A stretch of 54,686 nucleotides of DNA from Vulcanimicrobiia bacterium (lineage in GTDB: Bacteria; Vulcanimicrobiota; Vulcanimicrobiia; Eremiobacterales; Eremiobacteraceae), in NCBI GenBank assembly GCA_025450855.1, contig JANWLL010000156.1:1-54686 (forward strand), in the 5' to 3' direction. The position numbers and the translations under genes are program-made. Below the pieces are notes generated by a model that saw nothing but the letters and a program-made list of their open reading frames with translations, was not told the origin of the DNA and ran no database searches. Positions 8,580-15,668 of this stretch are shown one piece after another; the first letter of the stretch is position 1; each line of letters begins with the position of its first letter.

Positions 8580-9471
8580 GCTTGGCCTGGCTTTTGCGCT
8601 CACGATGGTGTTGGCGAACGTATCTTCCGGAGCCGCGCCGTCCAGCGCGGCGAGCCAAGTGCTCCCGGCGTCGGCGTTTTCGTACGATGCCGGCGCTCCG
8701 CTCGCCGTGAAGGTCGCGCGAACGTGGAACGAAGGCTCGCTGACGTTCAAAGATCTCACGTTCGCGTCCGCCGGCAGGCGCGTTCACGCCGAGGTCGTCG
8801 TCCCCAAAGTGTCGTCGCCTCATCCCGGCGTGCTTTTCGTCCACTGGCTCGGCGATCCGAAGACGACTAATCTGACCGAGTTCGTACCCGACGCGCGTTC
8901 GCTTGCGGCGAGCGGCATCACGTCGGTTCTCATCGACGCGATGTGGGCGCAGCCCTCCTGGTTCGACAAGCGACGTTCGACCGACACGGACTACGTCGCA
9001 TCGATCGCCCAAATCGTCGACCTGCGGCGCGCTCTCGACCTGCTCGAAGCGCAGTCGAACGTCGACCCGTCGGCGATCGGGTACGTCGGACACGATTTCG
9101 GTGCGATGTACGGTGCGATACTGAGCGCTATCGATCCCAGGCCAAGATGTTACGTCCTGATGGCTGGGGTGCCGACGCTGAGCGAATGGTATCTCCTCGG
9201 CGCACCGCCGAAGGACAAGGTGCGATACGTCGGCCAGATGAGCGTCCTCGATCCGATCAAGTACCTCACCCGCTCGTCCGCGCGTAGCTTCCTCTTCCAG
9301 TTCGCGCTCAAGGACGAGTACGTGCCGCTCTCCGAGGCCGAACGCTTCGCGTCGTCGGCACCGGGCGAGCGAGCAGCATTCTTCTACGCCTCGGATCACA
9401 AATTAGGCCAACCGGAGATCGCGGCCGATCGCCTTGCCTGGTTGACCGCGAGGCTCCGCTCGCTCCCCTGA
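8569..9471 (+). CDS. Secreted alpha/beta hydrolase with Asp nucleophile motif
   Basis: A 300-residue protein with a signal peptide (residues 1-28) and a dienelactone-hydrolase-like fold (GVLFVHWLGDP oxyanion strand, then the nucleophile elbow). The elbow reads GHDFG at 174-178 instead of GxSxG, so Asp176 takes the nucleophile position, as in epoxide hydrolases and haloalkane dehalogenases (GHDWG). Possible triad partners are the acid in FALKDEYVP and the His in ASDHKLG. GGGAGGG at 8557-8563 sits 5 bp before the GTG start, fixing the start firmly. It overlaps the HhH-GPD gene by 11 bp. The substrate is unknown; an inactive hydrolase is the alternative. Confidence 0.85.
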   Translation: MSNRLGLAFALTMVLANVSSGAAPSSAASQVLPASAFSYDAGAPLAVKVARTWNEGSLTFKDLTFASAGRRVHAEVVVPKVSSPHPGVLFVHWLGDPKTTNLTEFVPDARSLAASGITSVLIDAMWAQPSWFDKRRSTDTDYVASIAQIVDLRRALDLLEAQSNVDPSAIGYVGHDFGAMYGAILSAIDPRPRCYVLMAGVPTLSEWYLLGAPPKDKVRYVGQMSVLDPIKYLTRSSARSFLFQFALKDEYVPLSEAERFASSAPGERAAFFYASDHKLGQPEIAADRLAWLTARLRSLP

Positions 9472-9473
9472 GG

Positions 9474-10262
9474 TTATGCTATCGCTTCGGCCAGCCTGCG
9501 GATCGCTGCGGTCACTTCGTCCGGCGCTTCGACAGGCGACAGATGGCCGGCGCCTGCGATCGGCACGAATGTCGAACCCTTGATCGCGCTCGCCATCGCC
9601 TGACCCTCCGTTAACGCGACCACCGGGTCGTCGGTGCCGTGGATCACGGCGACGGGAACGCGAATCGTACCGAGGACGGCACGGGAATCTTTTCTGCTCG
9701 CCATCGCGCGCTGCGCGACCATGATGCCGGCTGCGGTCGCGTCGTTCATCATCGATTTGATGAAGGCTACCGCTTCCGGCCGCTGCGATGCCGTTTCTGC
9801 GCTGACCGGCGGCGACGTCTGTTGGAGAAAACCGGCACCCTCGTGACGAGCTCGCTCGACCATCTCGTAACGGGCGCGCTTGCCGTCCTGCGAGTCGGCT
9901 GTGGCACGCGTGTCGACGAGAGCGAAGCCGCCGGCGAACGCGGGGTGTAGCCGGGCGATCGCGAGCGCGATGTAGCCGCCCATCGAGCAACCGGCGACGA
10001 GAGGGCGTTCGACGCCTCCCGACTTGCAGTAGGTCACGATCGCGTTGGCGAGGTCGTCGATCGAGGGGGTCCCATCGGGCAACTGCGCGGAGCCGAAACC
10101 AGGCATGTCCGGGACGATGACGCGGTGATCGACCGCGAACGCTGCCGCTTGGGAGTTCCACATCCTACCGTCGAGAGGAAAGGCATGTAGTAGAAGCGTC
10201 GCCGGCCCGGTACCTGAGTCCGAGTAACGGATGCCGAGCGTGCCCTGAGTGACGTCCCTCAC
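9474..10262 (-). CDS. Alpha/beta hydrolase
   Basis: A 262-residue cytosolic alpha/beta hydrolase of the 3-oxoadipate enol-lactonase/BioH type. Visible features are LLLHAFPLDGRMW (oxyanion), the nucleophile elbow GCSMGG at about 91-96, HGTDDPVV for the acid residue, and GAGHLSPVEAP for the His; the triad is complete. The GTG start at 10262 overlaps the stop of the small zinc-ribbon gene by one base (TAGTG), so translation is coupled. It converges on the secreted Asp-type hydrolase, the two stops being 2 bp apart. The substrate is not predictable. Confidence 0.87.
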   Translation of the reverse strand: MRDVTQGTLGIRYSDSGTGPATLLLHAFPLDGRMWNSQAAAFAVDHRVIVPDMPGFGSAQLPDGTPSIDDLANAIVTYCKSGGVERPLVAGCSMGGYIALAIARLHPAFAGGFALVDTRATADSQDGKRARYEMVERARHEGAGFLQQTSPPVSAETASQRPEAVAFIKSMMNDATAAGIMVAQRAMASRKDSRAVLGTIRVPVAVIHGTDDPVVALTEGQAMASAIKGSTFVPIAGAGHLSPVEAPDEVTAAIRRLAEAIA

Positions 10263-10411
10263 TAGTCGACGCGCCTAAAGGTGGTTCCGCCGCACGGGCA
10301 GGGCTCGACCTCGAAAGAAAGCGCGTACTCCTTGGCCTCGCGGCCGCAGGCCTGGCACTGGTACGTCCCAGGCCCGGCGAGCTGGCCTACGACAAACGTG
10401 ACGTCGTCCAT
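10262..10411 (-). CDS. 49-residue zinc-ribbon protein
   Basis: A very short gene on the minus strand: ATG at 10411, TAG at 10262-10264. The protein has a CxxC pair (C19, C22, in YQCQACG) and a second pair, CPC (C38, C40, in EPCPCGG), with the strand pattern of a rubredoxin-like or zinc-ribbon knuckle. It ends TTFRRVD, as many such mini-ribbons do. Its stop overlaps the start of the alpha/beta hydrolase by one base, which strongly supports it being translated. No clear Shine-Dalgarno is visible. A regulatory or chaperone-like role for the neighbouring hydrolase is possible but unproven. Confidence 0.72.
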   Translation of the reverse strand: MDDVTFVVGQLAGPGTYQCQACGREAKEYALSFEVEPCPCGGTTFRRVD

Positions 10412-10461
10412 CTGCCATTTTTTTCGGGGCGCTGGCACAAAACCGCTTCAAACTCCATCGT

Positions 10462-10821
10462 ATGTGCATGGACGCCGTAGACCGCCTGCTCGATAACCTC
10501 CTCCAAGGGCAATCCCAGCCCTCGCCTGACGCGTGGAACCGCTTCGGCGAGCATGGCGAGTCGACGCTGCGCTGCCCCCTGTTCAAGACCGAGACGATGT
10601 GCTCCGCGTGCTGCGAACACTTCACACGCGATCTCGTCGAGAAGCCGAGAGTCCAAGCCGCATTCGACGACGCGTACACGCGCTTCCGCCTGACGGCGCG
10701 CCGCGAAGTGAGTCGCGAAGTCTTCCGCCACCTGGCCGCATACGCGTGCCGGCGCTGCCCGAACAACCCGATGCGCGGCGTGCACGCGACGGAAAAGAAA
10801 AACGAAAACGGTCGACCGTAA
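10462..10821 (+). CDS. Small Cys-rich hypothetical protein
   Basis: A 119-residue cytosolic protein with Cys in three groups: LRCPL, MCSACCEHF and ACRRCPNN. Together with a nearby His these could bind zinc or an FeS cluster. It starts at ATG 10462 (or 10468) and runs divergently from the 49-residue zinc ribbon with about 50 bp between them. The stop codon lies in the loop of a bidirectional terminator hairpin. I do not recognise the family; the C-terminus (EKKNENGRP) is unstructured. Confidence 0.6.
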   Translation: MCMDAVDRLLDNLLQGQSQPSPDAWNRFGEHGESTLRCPLFKTETMCSACCEHFTRDLVEKPRVQAAFDDAYTRFRLTARREVSREVFRHLAAYACRRCPNNPMRGVHATEKKNENGRP

Positions 10822-10831
10822 AGGTCGACCG
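10809..10831. terminator. Bidirectional terminator overlapping a stop codon
   Basis: CGGTCGACC, loop GTAAA, GGTCGACCG, a perfect 9-bp stem. T-rich tracts lie on both sides (CCATTTTT on plus; GTTTTCGTTTTTC reading minus). The TAA of the Cys-rich gene is at 10819-10821 inside the loop and the convergent DYGG gene ends at 10852. The stem sequence is a relative of the dispersed GCGGTCGAG palindrome. Confidence 0.75.
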
Positions 10832-10851
10832 CTCCATTTTTCGTCTTCCCC

Positions 10852-11169
10852 CTAGTGGCCTGTGTCGGACTGTTCGGCCTGCAGCAGCTCTTGACGAGCC
10901 TGATTGAGCAGGTCGAGCGCCTTCAGGCGGTGGCCCGCGTAATCGTGCTGGTCGTGTTGTAGCTCGTCGATGACGTGTTCGAGATGCTTGCGGATCTCGT
11001 GGATGTTATGATTGCTGGCCGCGCCGTTGCGGCGATGCGTGCGAGGCTGCATCGTCGCGGCAGGCGTGGGTGTCGGTACCACCGGGACCGGTGCGCCAAG
11101 CGCAGCCGATACCGCCGCGATCGACGCGCCGAGACCGGCAGCCGTCGCGAGAAATGCCTTGCGTTCCAT
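10852..11169 (-). CDS. Secreted protein with one DYGG-type helical repeat
   Basis: A 105-residue exported protein: signal or anchor (residues 2-27), Pro-rich linker, then one roughly 49-residue helical unit at 51-99. The unit has the pattern S-N-x-x-I-x-x-I-R-x-H-L-E-x-x-I-D-x-L then DYAGHR (76-81) and K-A-L-x-L-L-N-Q-A-R-Q-E-L. The same unit occurs four times in the protein encoded at 40794-41837. GAGGAG upstream of the ATG supports the start. It lies 28 bp downstream of the DUF1501 gene and is probably the third gene of the DUF1800-DUF1501 operon. Function unknown; two short helices joined by a DYGG turn are predicted. Confidence 0.75.
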   Translation of the reverse strand: MERKAFLATAAGLGASIAAVSAALGAPVPVVPTPTPAATMQPRTHRRNGAASNHNIHEIRKHLEHVIDELQHDQHDYAGHRLKALDLLNQARQELLQAEQSDTGH

Positions 11170-11197
11170 CAGTGAAGTATTCTCCTCTCCCCAGACG

Positions 11198-12421
11198 CTA
11201 GATGAAGTTCAACGACGTGAACGAGTCGCCGAGCACCATGCTCGCAGGCACATCGAGCCAGCCTTCGAGCACGGTGGCATAGACCGACCGGAAGTCGGTG
11301 TGCCACTTGAGGTTGCCGTAGTCAAGGTCGGTGAGGCTCGGGTGGTCGCCGTACACCCCGCCTTTCACTCCTCCCCCGACGACGAACATGGGGGCCGCCG
11401 TTCCGTGGTCGGTGCCCCGGTTCGCGTTTTCCTCGACGCGCCGTCCGAACTCGGAGAACGTCATCGTCAGAACGCGGTCGTCAGCGTTGTGCGCCGCTAG
11501 ATCGTCGTAGAACGCTTTCAGACCGTCTCCGAACTGCTCGAGCAAAGCGTCCTGTCGCGGGCGCTGCGCCGCGTGTGTGTCGAACGATCCGATGCTGACG
11601 TAGAAGACTTTCGTGCCGAGATCCGAGTTGATGATCGCGGACACGAGGTTGAGACCCTGGGCGAATGGCGTTTTCGGATAGGCGACGGCCGGCTTGTAAC
11701 CGGCGACCAAGTGCGGCAGTTTCGACGACGCGGCCCGCGCGTCGCGTTCGACCTCTTGGACGAGCTGCAGATACGGGCTGTCGAACGGATAGCGATCGCC
11801 GTCGCCCATGAGGATGCGATCGGCCTGCGCCTGTTCGTCGGCGCGCCCGTTGAAGCGGAAGCCTCGCAGGTCACCGATCGCCGGCACGTCGGTCTTGTCC
11901 GCGACGAGCATCTTCGGCAGCAGCGGTCCGATCGCCACGCCCTTGAACAAGTTGTCCGCCGGCAAGCCGGCCTTGTCGAGGTAGCGGCCTGCCCAGCCGG
12001 TCGTATCGTACGACTCGGGCGCTGCGGTCTGCCAGATCTCGGTGCCGCGGAAATGCGACAACACGTAATTCGGGTAGTGGACGCCCTGCAGAACCGCGAC
12101 GCGCTGGCGGTCGTAGAGCGCCTTGAGCGACGCGAGCTTCGGGTTCATACCGATGGACGAGTCGATCGCGAGCACGTCCGACTGCGCGACGTTGATCGTC
12201 GGCCGGACATTGTAGTACGCGGGATCGCCGTGCGGCACGATCGTGTTGAGGCCGTCGTTGCCGCCCTGAAGGTTGACGACGACCAAGCAGCGGTTTGCCA
12301 CCGCTCCCGCTTTCGTCACTTGCGACGCGGCGCGCGCGGCACGCGCGAAGATCGAATCGACCGCAAGCGCGCCGCCGAACGCCCCGATGCCCTGGACGAT
12401 GAACTGTCTTCTGCTGCTCAT
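11198..12421 (-). CDS. DUF1501 family exported protein
   Basis: A 407-residue protein starting at ATG 12421 with a twin-arginine-like signal (SSRRQF at 2-7, then a hydrophobic segment ending ARAA). The DUF1501 body shows VVVNLQGGNDGLNTIVP, LSHFRGTEIWQTA, YVSIGSFDTHA, MTFSEFGRRVEEN and RGTDHGTAAPMFVVGG, the metal-ligand-like segments of this alkaline-phosphatase-fold family. It is 13 bp downstream of a DUF1800 gene, the usual partner. The pair is common in Planctomycetes, Acidobacteria and related phyla, and its biochemical role is unknown. Tat export implies cytoplasmic folding, possibly with a metal cofactor. Confidence 0.88.
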   Translation of the reverse strand: MSSRRQFIVQGIGAFGGALAVDSIFARAARAASQVTKAGAVANRCLVVVNLQGGNDGLNTIVPHGDPAYYNVRPTINVAQSDVLAIDSSIGMNPKLASLKALYDRQRVAVLQGVHYPNYVLSHFRGTEIWQTAAPESYDTTGWAGRYLDKAGLPADNLFKGVAIGPLLPKMLVADKTDVPAIGDLRGFRFNGRADEQAQADRILMGDGDRYPFDSPYLQLVQEVERDARAASSKLPHLVAGYKPAVAYPKTPFAQGLNLVSAIINSDLGTKVFYVSIGSFDTHAAQRPRQDALLEQFGDGLKAFYDDLAAHNADDRVLTMTFSEFGRRVEENANRGTDHGTAAPMFVVGGGVKGGVYGDHPSLTDLDYGNLKWHTDFRSVYATVLEGWLDVPASMVLGDSFTSLNFI

Positions 12422-12434
12422 ACCATCGTGCCGT

Positions 12435-13880
12435 TCATTCCAGTTGATATGCCGGAAGCGCCATCGCAAGGCTCATCGCTCCCCGCACCTTCTCATCGAT
12501 GTTCTCGCCATTGAGCTCGACCGGGTTGCCGACGCCGTCCGTCGTGAGGAAGCCGACTATCGATTGACGCTGCTCGTCCGTGACGTCGCTTTGCACGGTC
12601 AGATCGAGCACGCGAGCGGCGACCGCCGAAGCATCGGTCTGCGAGACGCCGGCTATCCACGCGAGCGGACCTGCCATCCCGGGCATCGCCTGCATCTGCG
12701 TGACCGGAGACGCCGCGCGGAACGAGACCAGCTGGTTGAGGAAATTGAGCCGCGCAAGGATCGTGCCTTGATTGAGCCATTGCGATCCGCCTGGCCAACC
12801 CGCCACGTTCGGGGGCCGCATGAGCACCTGGTCCATCCCATTCATCGCGCCGATGACGCGCGGCGTCGACGTCGTCACGCCGATGGTGCGGAGCGCGCCG
12901 ACGACGAGGTCGACCGGGCTCTTGACGATGCTCCGGTACGCGCGGTCGGAATAGAAGACGTTCGAGCGGAGCAGCGTGTCGAGCAGCGCAGCGACATCGT
13001 ACTTCGCGTCAGCAAAGCGCCCGGCGGTCGCATCGACGAGCTCCTGCTCGGGATCGTCGTAGACGAAGTTGCGCAAGAACTTGCGCGCCATGAACTGCGC
13101 CGTCGCCGGCTGACCCATGATGACGTCGATGACGTCGTCGCCCGCGAACGCGCCGGTGTGCCCGAGGAACGTCTTCGAACCGGCGTCGTGGAAGCGAGCG
13201 ACGAAGCTCGAGCTCGCGCCGTCGCGCGGCACGATCCAGCCGGTGAAGGCCCGCGCGCTCTCGCGGACGTCTTGCTCGGTGTAGTTGCCGACACCCATGG
13301 AGAACAGCTCCATGAGCTCGCGCGCGAAGTTCTCGTTCGGATGCTGGCTGCGGTTCTGGTTGCCGTTGAGGTAGAGGAGCATGGCAGGATCGCGCGCGAC
13401 TTGATGCGTCAGGTATGCGTAGTTCCCGAGCGCGTTGGCGCGGAACAGCCGGTTCTGCACGACCATCATCGCCGGCGTGATGCCGCCCTGCACCCCGCTC
13501 GTGAAGTGGTTGTGCCAGAAGTAGGTCATCCGCTCGATGAGCGGATTCGGTGTCTGGAGCATACGATCGAGCCACCAAGACACCGCGCGGAGATATGCGT
13601 CGCGCCGCTGCTCGGGCGGCGCCATCGGAAGATACGTGAGATCGCCTTGGGGTGAGGACGGCAGCGTGTCGGGCCGCGGGTCGAGGAGACCGTCGACTGC
13701 AGCGTTCATGCCGGCGCTTGCGGCAGCGCCGATCTCGGCCGGCGAGCCCCCGAATCCCGCGCGTCTGAGGAGGTGAGCGGCGAGTCGGGGACTCCACGGC
13801 CCGCGATACGGCAGCAGCGCGCTCGATGCGTCGACGCTGCCCCTTGGTCTGAATTGGTCGTTCTGCGGCTGATCAATCAT
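12435..13880 (-). CDS. DUF1800 family protein
   Basis: A 481-residue protein with full DUF1800 signatures: AAHLLRRAGFGGSP near the N-terminus, ERMTYFWHNHFTSG, LYLNGNQNRSQHPNENFARELMELFSMG and YTEQDVRESARAFTGW. No classical signal peptide is visible at the ATG (13880). It is transcribed first, before DUF1501, and is probably co-exported or associated with that protein. The family occurs with DUF1501 in many genomes; proposed links to surface polysaccharide or sulfatase-rich metabolism are not tested. Confidence 0.9.
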   Translation of the reverse strand: MIDQPQNDQFRPRGSVDASSALLPYRGPWSPRLAAHLLRRAGFGGSPAEIGAAASAGMNAAVDGLLDPRPDTLPSSPQGDLTYLPMAPPEQRRDAYLRAVSWWLDRMLQTPNPLIERMTYFWHNHFTSGVQGGITPAMMVVQNRLFRANALGNYAYLTHQVARDPAMLLYLNGNQNRSQHPNENFARELMELFSMGVGNYTEQDVRESARAFTGWIVPRDGASSSFVARFHDAGSKTFLGHTGAFAGDDVIDVIMGQPATAQFMARKFLRNFVYDDPEQELVDATAGRFADAKYDVAALLDTLLRSNVFYSDRAYRSIVKSPVDLVVGALRTIGVTTSTPRVIGAMNGMDQVLMRPPNVAGWPGGSQWLNQGTILARLNFLNQLVSFRAASPVTQMQAMPGMAGPLAWIAGVSQTDASAVAARVLDLTVQSDVTDEQRQSIVGFLTTDGVGNPVELNGENIDEKVRGAMSLAMALPAYQLE

Positions 13881-13975
13881 CGGTAGTCGCGTTGATTGTA
13901 CTGCGGTTGCCGTGAGGGTGACTTGAACCAGGCGTTAGATTTCGGTGAGAAGGGCCCAGCCGGCGTTATCCCGCC

Positions 13976-14004
13976 AAAAGGATGAGCGCCGTCACGGTCC
14001 TTTT
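13976..14004. other. Inverted repeat upstream of FAD oxidoreductase operon
   Basis: AAAAGGA at 13976-13982 and TCCTTTT at 13998-14004, flanking a 15-base GC-rich spacer, in the divergent region between DUF1800 (start 13880) and the FAD oxidoreductase (start 14085). It could be an operator or a leader hairpin. No clear promoter was identified. Confidence 0.3.
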
Positions 14005-14084
14005 TCCCAATCTCTTCGGTTGAAATGAGCGCTGCGCGCGCGAAGCGAATCGTCGCACGTTGCGCAATTCTTTGTGAGGGCGTT

Positions 14085-15668
14085 ATGGCTGCACGATACG
14101 ACGCGATCGTCATCGGCGGGGGGCACAACGGTCTCGTGACCGCTTGCTATCTCGCGCGCGCGAAGTGGAAAGTGCTCGTGCTCGAGCGGCGGTACATCGT
14201 CGGCGGCGCGTGCGTGACCGAAGAAGGGACGTTCCCGGGATTCAAAGTCTCGACAGCCGCTTACGTCAATAGCCTCTTCCGGCCGGAGATCATCCGCGAT
14301 CTGCGCCTACACGATTACGGTTTTGACGTCGTCGAGCGCAACCCGTCGTCGTTCTCGCCATTCGCTGACGGCCGTCACTTGTTTCTGGGACCCGACGCAG
14401 CGATGAACTTGCGCGAGATCGGCAAGTTCAGCGCGCGCGATGCAGACAATTATCCGAGCTACGAGCGGATGCTCGAACGGGTCGCTTCCGTCGTCGAGCC
14501 GACGCTCACGATGACTCCGCCCGACATCATGCACCCGTCGCTCGGCGATCTTTTCAAGCTGGCGCCGATGGGCAAGGCGATGCGCAAACTCGGCCCCGCG
14601 ATGGGCGAGGCGATCGAGGTGCTCACGGGTCCGGCGCGTCCGATCCTCGACCGCTGGTTCGAATCGGAAGAGCTCAAGGCGACGCTTGCGACCGATGCGA
14701 TCATCGGCGCGTTCGCATCGCCGTCGATGCCGGGAACGGCCTACGTCCTTTTCCACCACGTCATGGGCGAGACGAACGGCAAGCGCGGCGTGTGGAGCTA
14801 CGTGCGCGGCGGTATGGGTGGTCTGACGCAAGCGCTCGCACGCGCGGCGAAGGATCTCGGGGTCGAGATCCGCACGGAAGCCGAAGTCGCGAAGATCAAG
14901 ACGCGCGACGGCTGCGTCACCGGCGTCGCGCTGACCAATGGCGACGAGTTCGACGCGCCGCGGGTCGCGAGCAACGTCGATTGCCGCTTGACGTTCACGA
15001 AGATGCTCGATCCGAAGACGTTGCCGGACGACTTCGCGGCGGCGGTCGACCGCATCGACTACTCGAGCGCGTCGGCGAAGATCAATGTCGCGCTGTCGGC
15101 GCTGCCGAACTTCACGGCGTGCCCCGGTTCGACGCCCGGACCGCAGCACCGCGGCACGATCCACCTCTGCCCGGATCAGGACTTCATCGAGCGCGCGTAC
15201 GACGAGGCGAAGTACGGCGCGATGTCGACCAAGCCCATCGTCGAGTGCACGATCCCGTCGGCCGTCGACCCGAGCGTCGCACCCGAAGGCAAGCATCTCA
15301 TGTCGATGTTCTGCCAGTACGCGCCGTACGATCTCAAAGGCGGATGGAACGACGCGAGCCGCGGCGAGTTCGCAGACCGCTGCTTCGCGATCGTCGAGGA
15401 ACATGCGCCGGGCTTCACGGCATCGGTCATCGACCGGCAGATACTGTCGCCCGTCGACATCGAATCGACGTTCAATCTCACCGGCGGCAACATATTCCAG
15501 GGCTCGATGGGACTGCATCAGCTCTTCGCATTCCGGCCGGTGCCCGGATTCGCGGGCTATCGCATGCCGCTGAAGGGTCTCTACCTCTGCGGCGCTGCGG
15601 CTCATCCCGGCGGCGGCGTCATGGGTGCATCCGGATGGAATGCGGCGCGCGAGATGCTCAAGCGGTGA
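14085..15668 (+). CDS. Phytoene-dehydrogenase-related FAD oxidoreductase (copy 1)
   Basis: A 527-residue flavoprotein of the COG1233/PYROXD2-like group. The N-terminal Rossmann motif is AIVIGGGHNGLVTACYLARA followed by VLVLERR. The C-terminal FAD-contacting segment is GLYLCGAAAHPGGGVMGASGWNAA. The body is closer to PYROXD2-like proteins than to carotenoid desaturases. GAGG at 14076-14079 with 5-6 bp spacing fixes the ATG at 14085 over the longer frame. It overlaps a second member by 4 bp, indicating a heteromeric or sequential pair. The substrate is unknown; there is no crtB-type gene nearby, so a carotenoid role is not supported. Confidence 0.88.
   Translation: MAARYDAIVIGGGHNGLVTACYLARAKWKVLVLERRYIVGGACVTEEGTFPGFKVSTAAYVNSLFRPEIIRDLRLHDYGFDVVERNPSSFSPFADGRHLFLGPDAAMNLREIGKFSARDADNYPSYERMLERVASVVEPTLTMTPPDIMHPSLGDLFKLAPMGKAMRKLGPAMGEAIEVLTGPARPILDRWFESEELKATLATDAIIGAFASPSMPGTAYVLFHHVMGETNGKRGVWSYVRGGMGGLTQALARAAKDLGVEIRTEAEVAKIKTRDGCVTGVALTNGDEFDAPRVASNVDCRLTFTKMLDPKTLPDDFAAAVDRIDYSSASAKINVALSALPNFTACPGSTPGPQHRGTIHLCPDQDFIERAYDEAKYGAMSTKPIVECTIPSAVDPSVAPEGKHLMSMFCQYAPYDLKGGWNDASRGEFADRCFAIVEEHAPGFTASVIDRQILSPVDIESTFNLTGGNIFQGSMGLHQLFAFRPVPGFAGYRMPLKGLYLCGAAAHPGGGVMGASGWNAAREMLKR

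Noticed and set aside
13877-14128. Minus-strand 83-codon frame between DUF1800 and the FAD gene
   Set aside because: It overlaps the start of the FAD oxidoreductase and ends near the DUF1800 start; no conserved feature is visible.
14792-15664. Leftward extension of the second FAD oxidoreductase
   Set aside because: It runs in another phase through the first oxidoreductase, is Arg-rich and has no Rossmann start. The GTG at 15665 restores the proper N-terminus.
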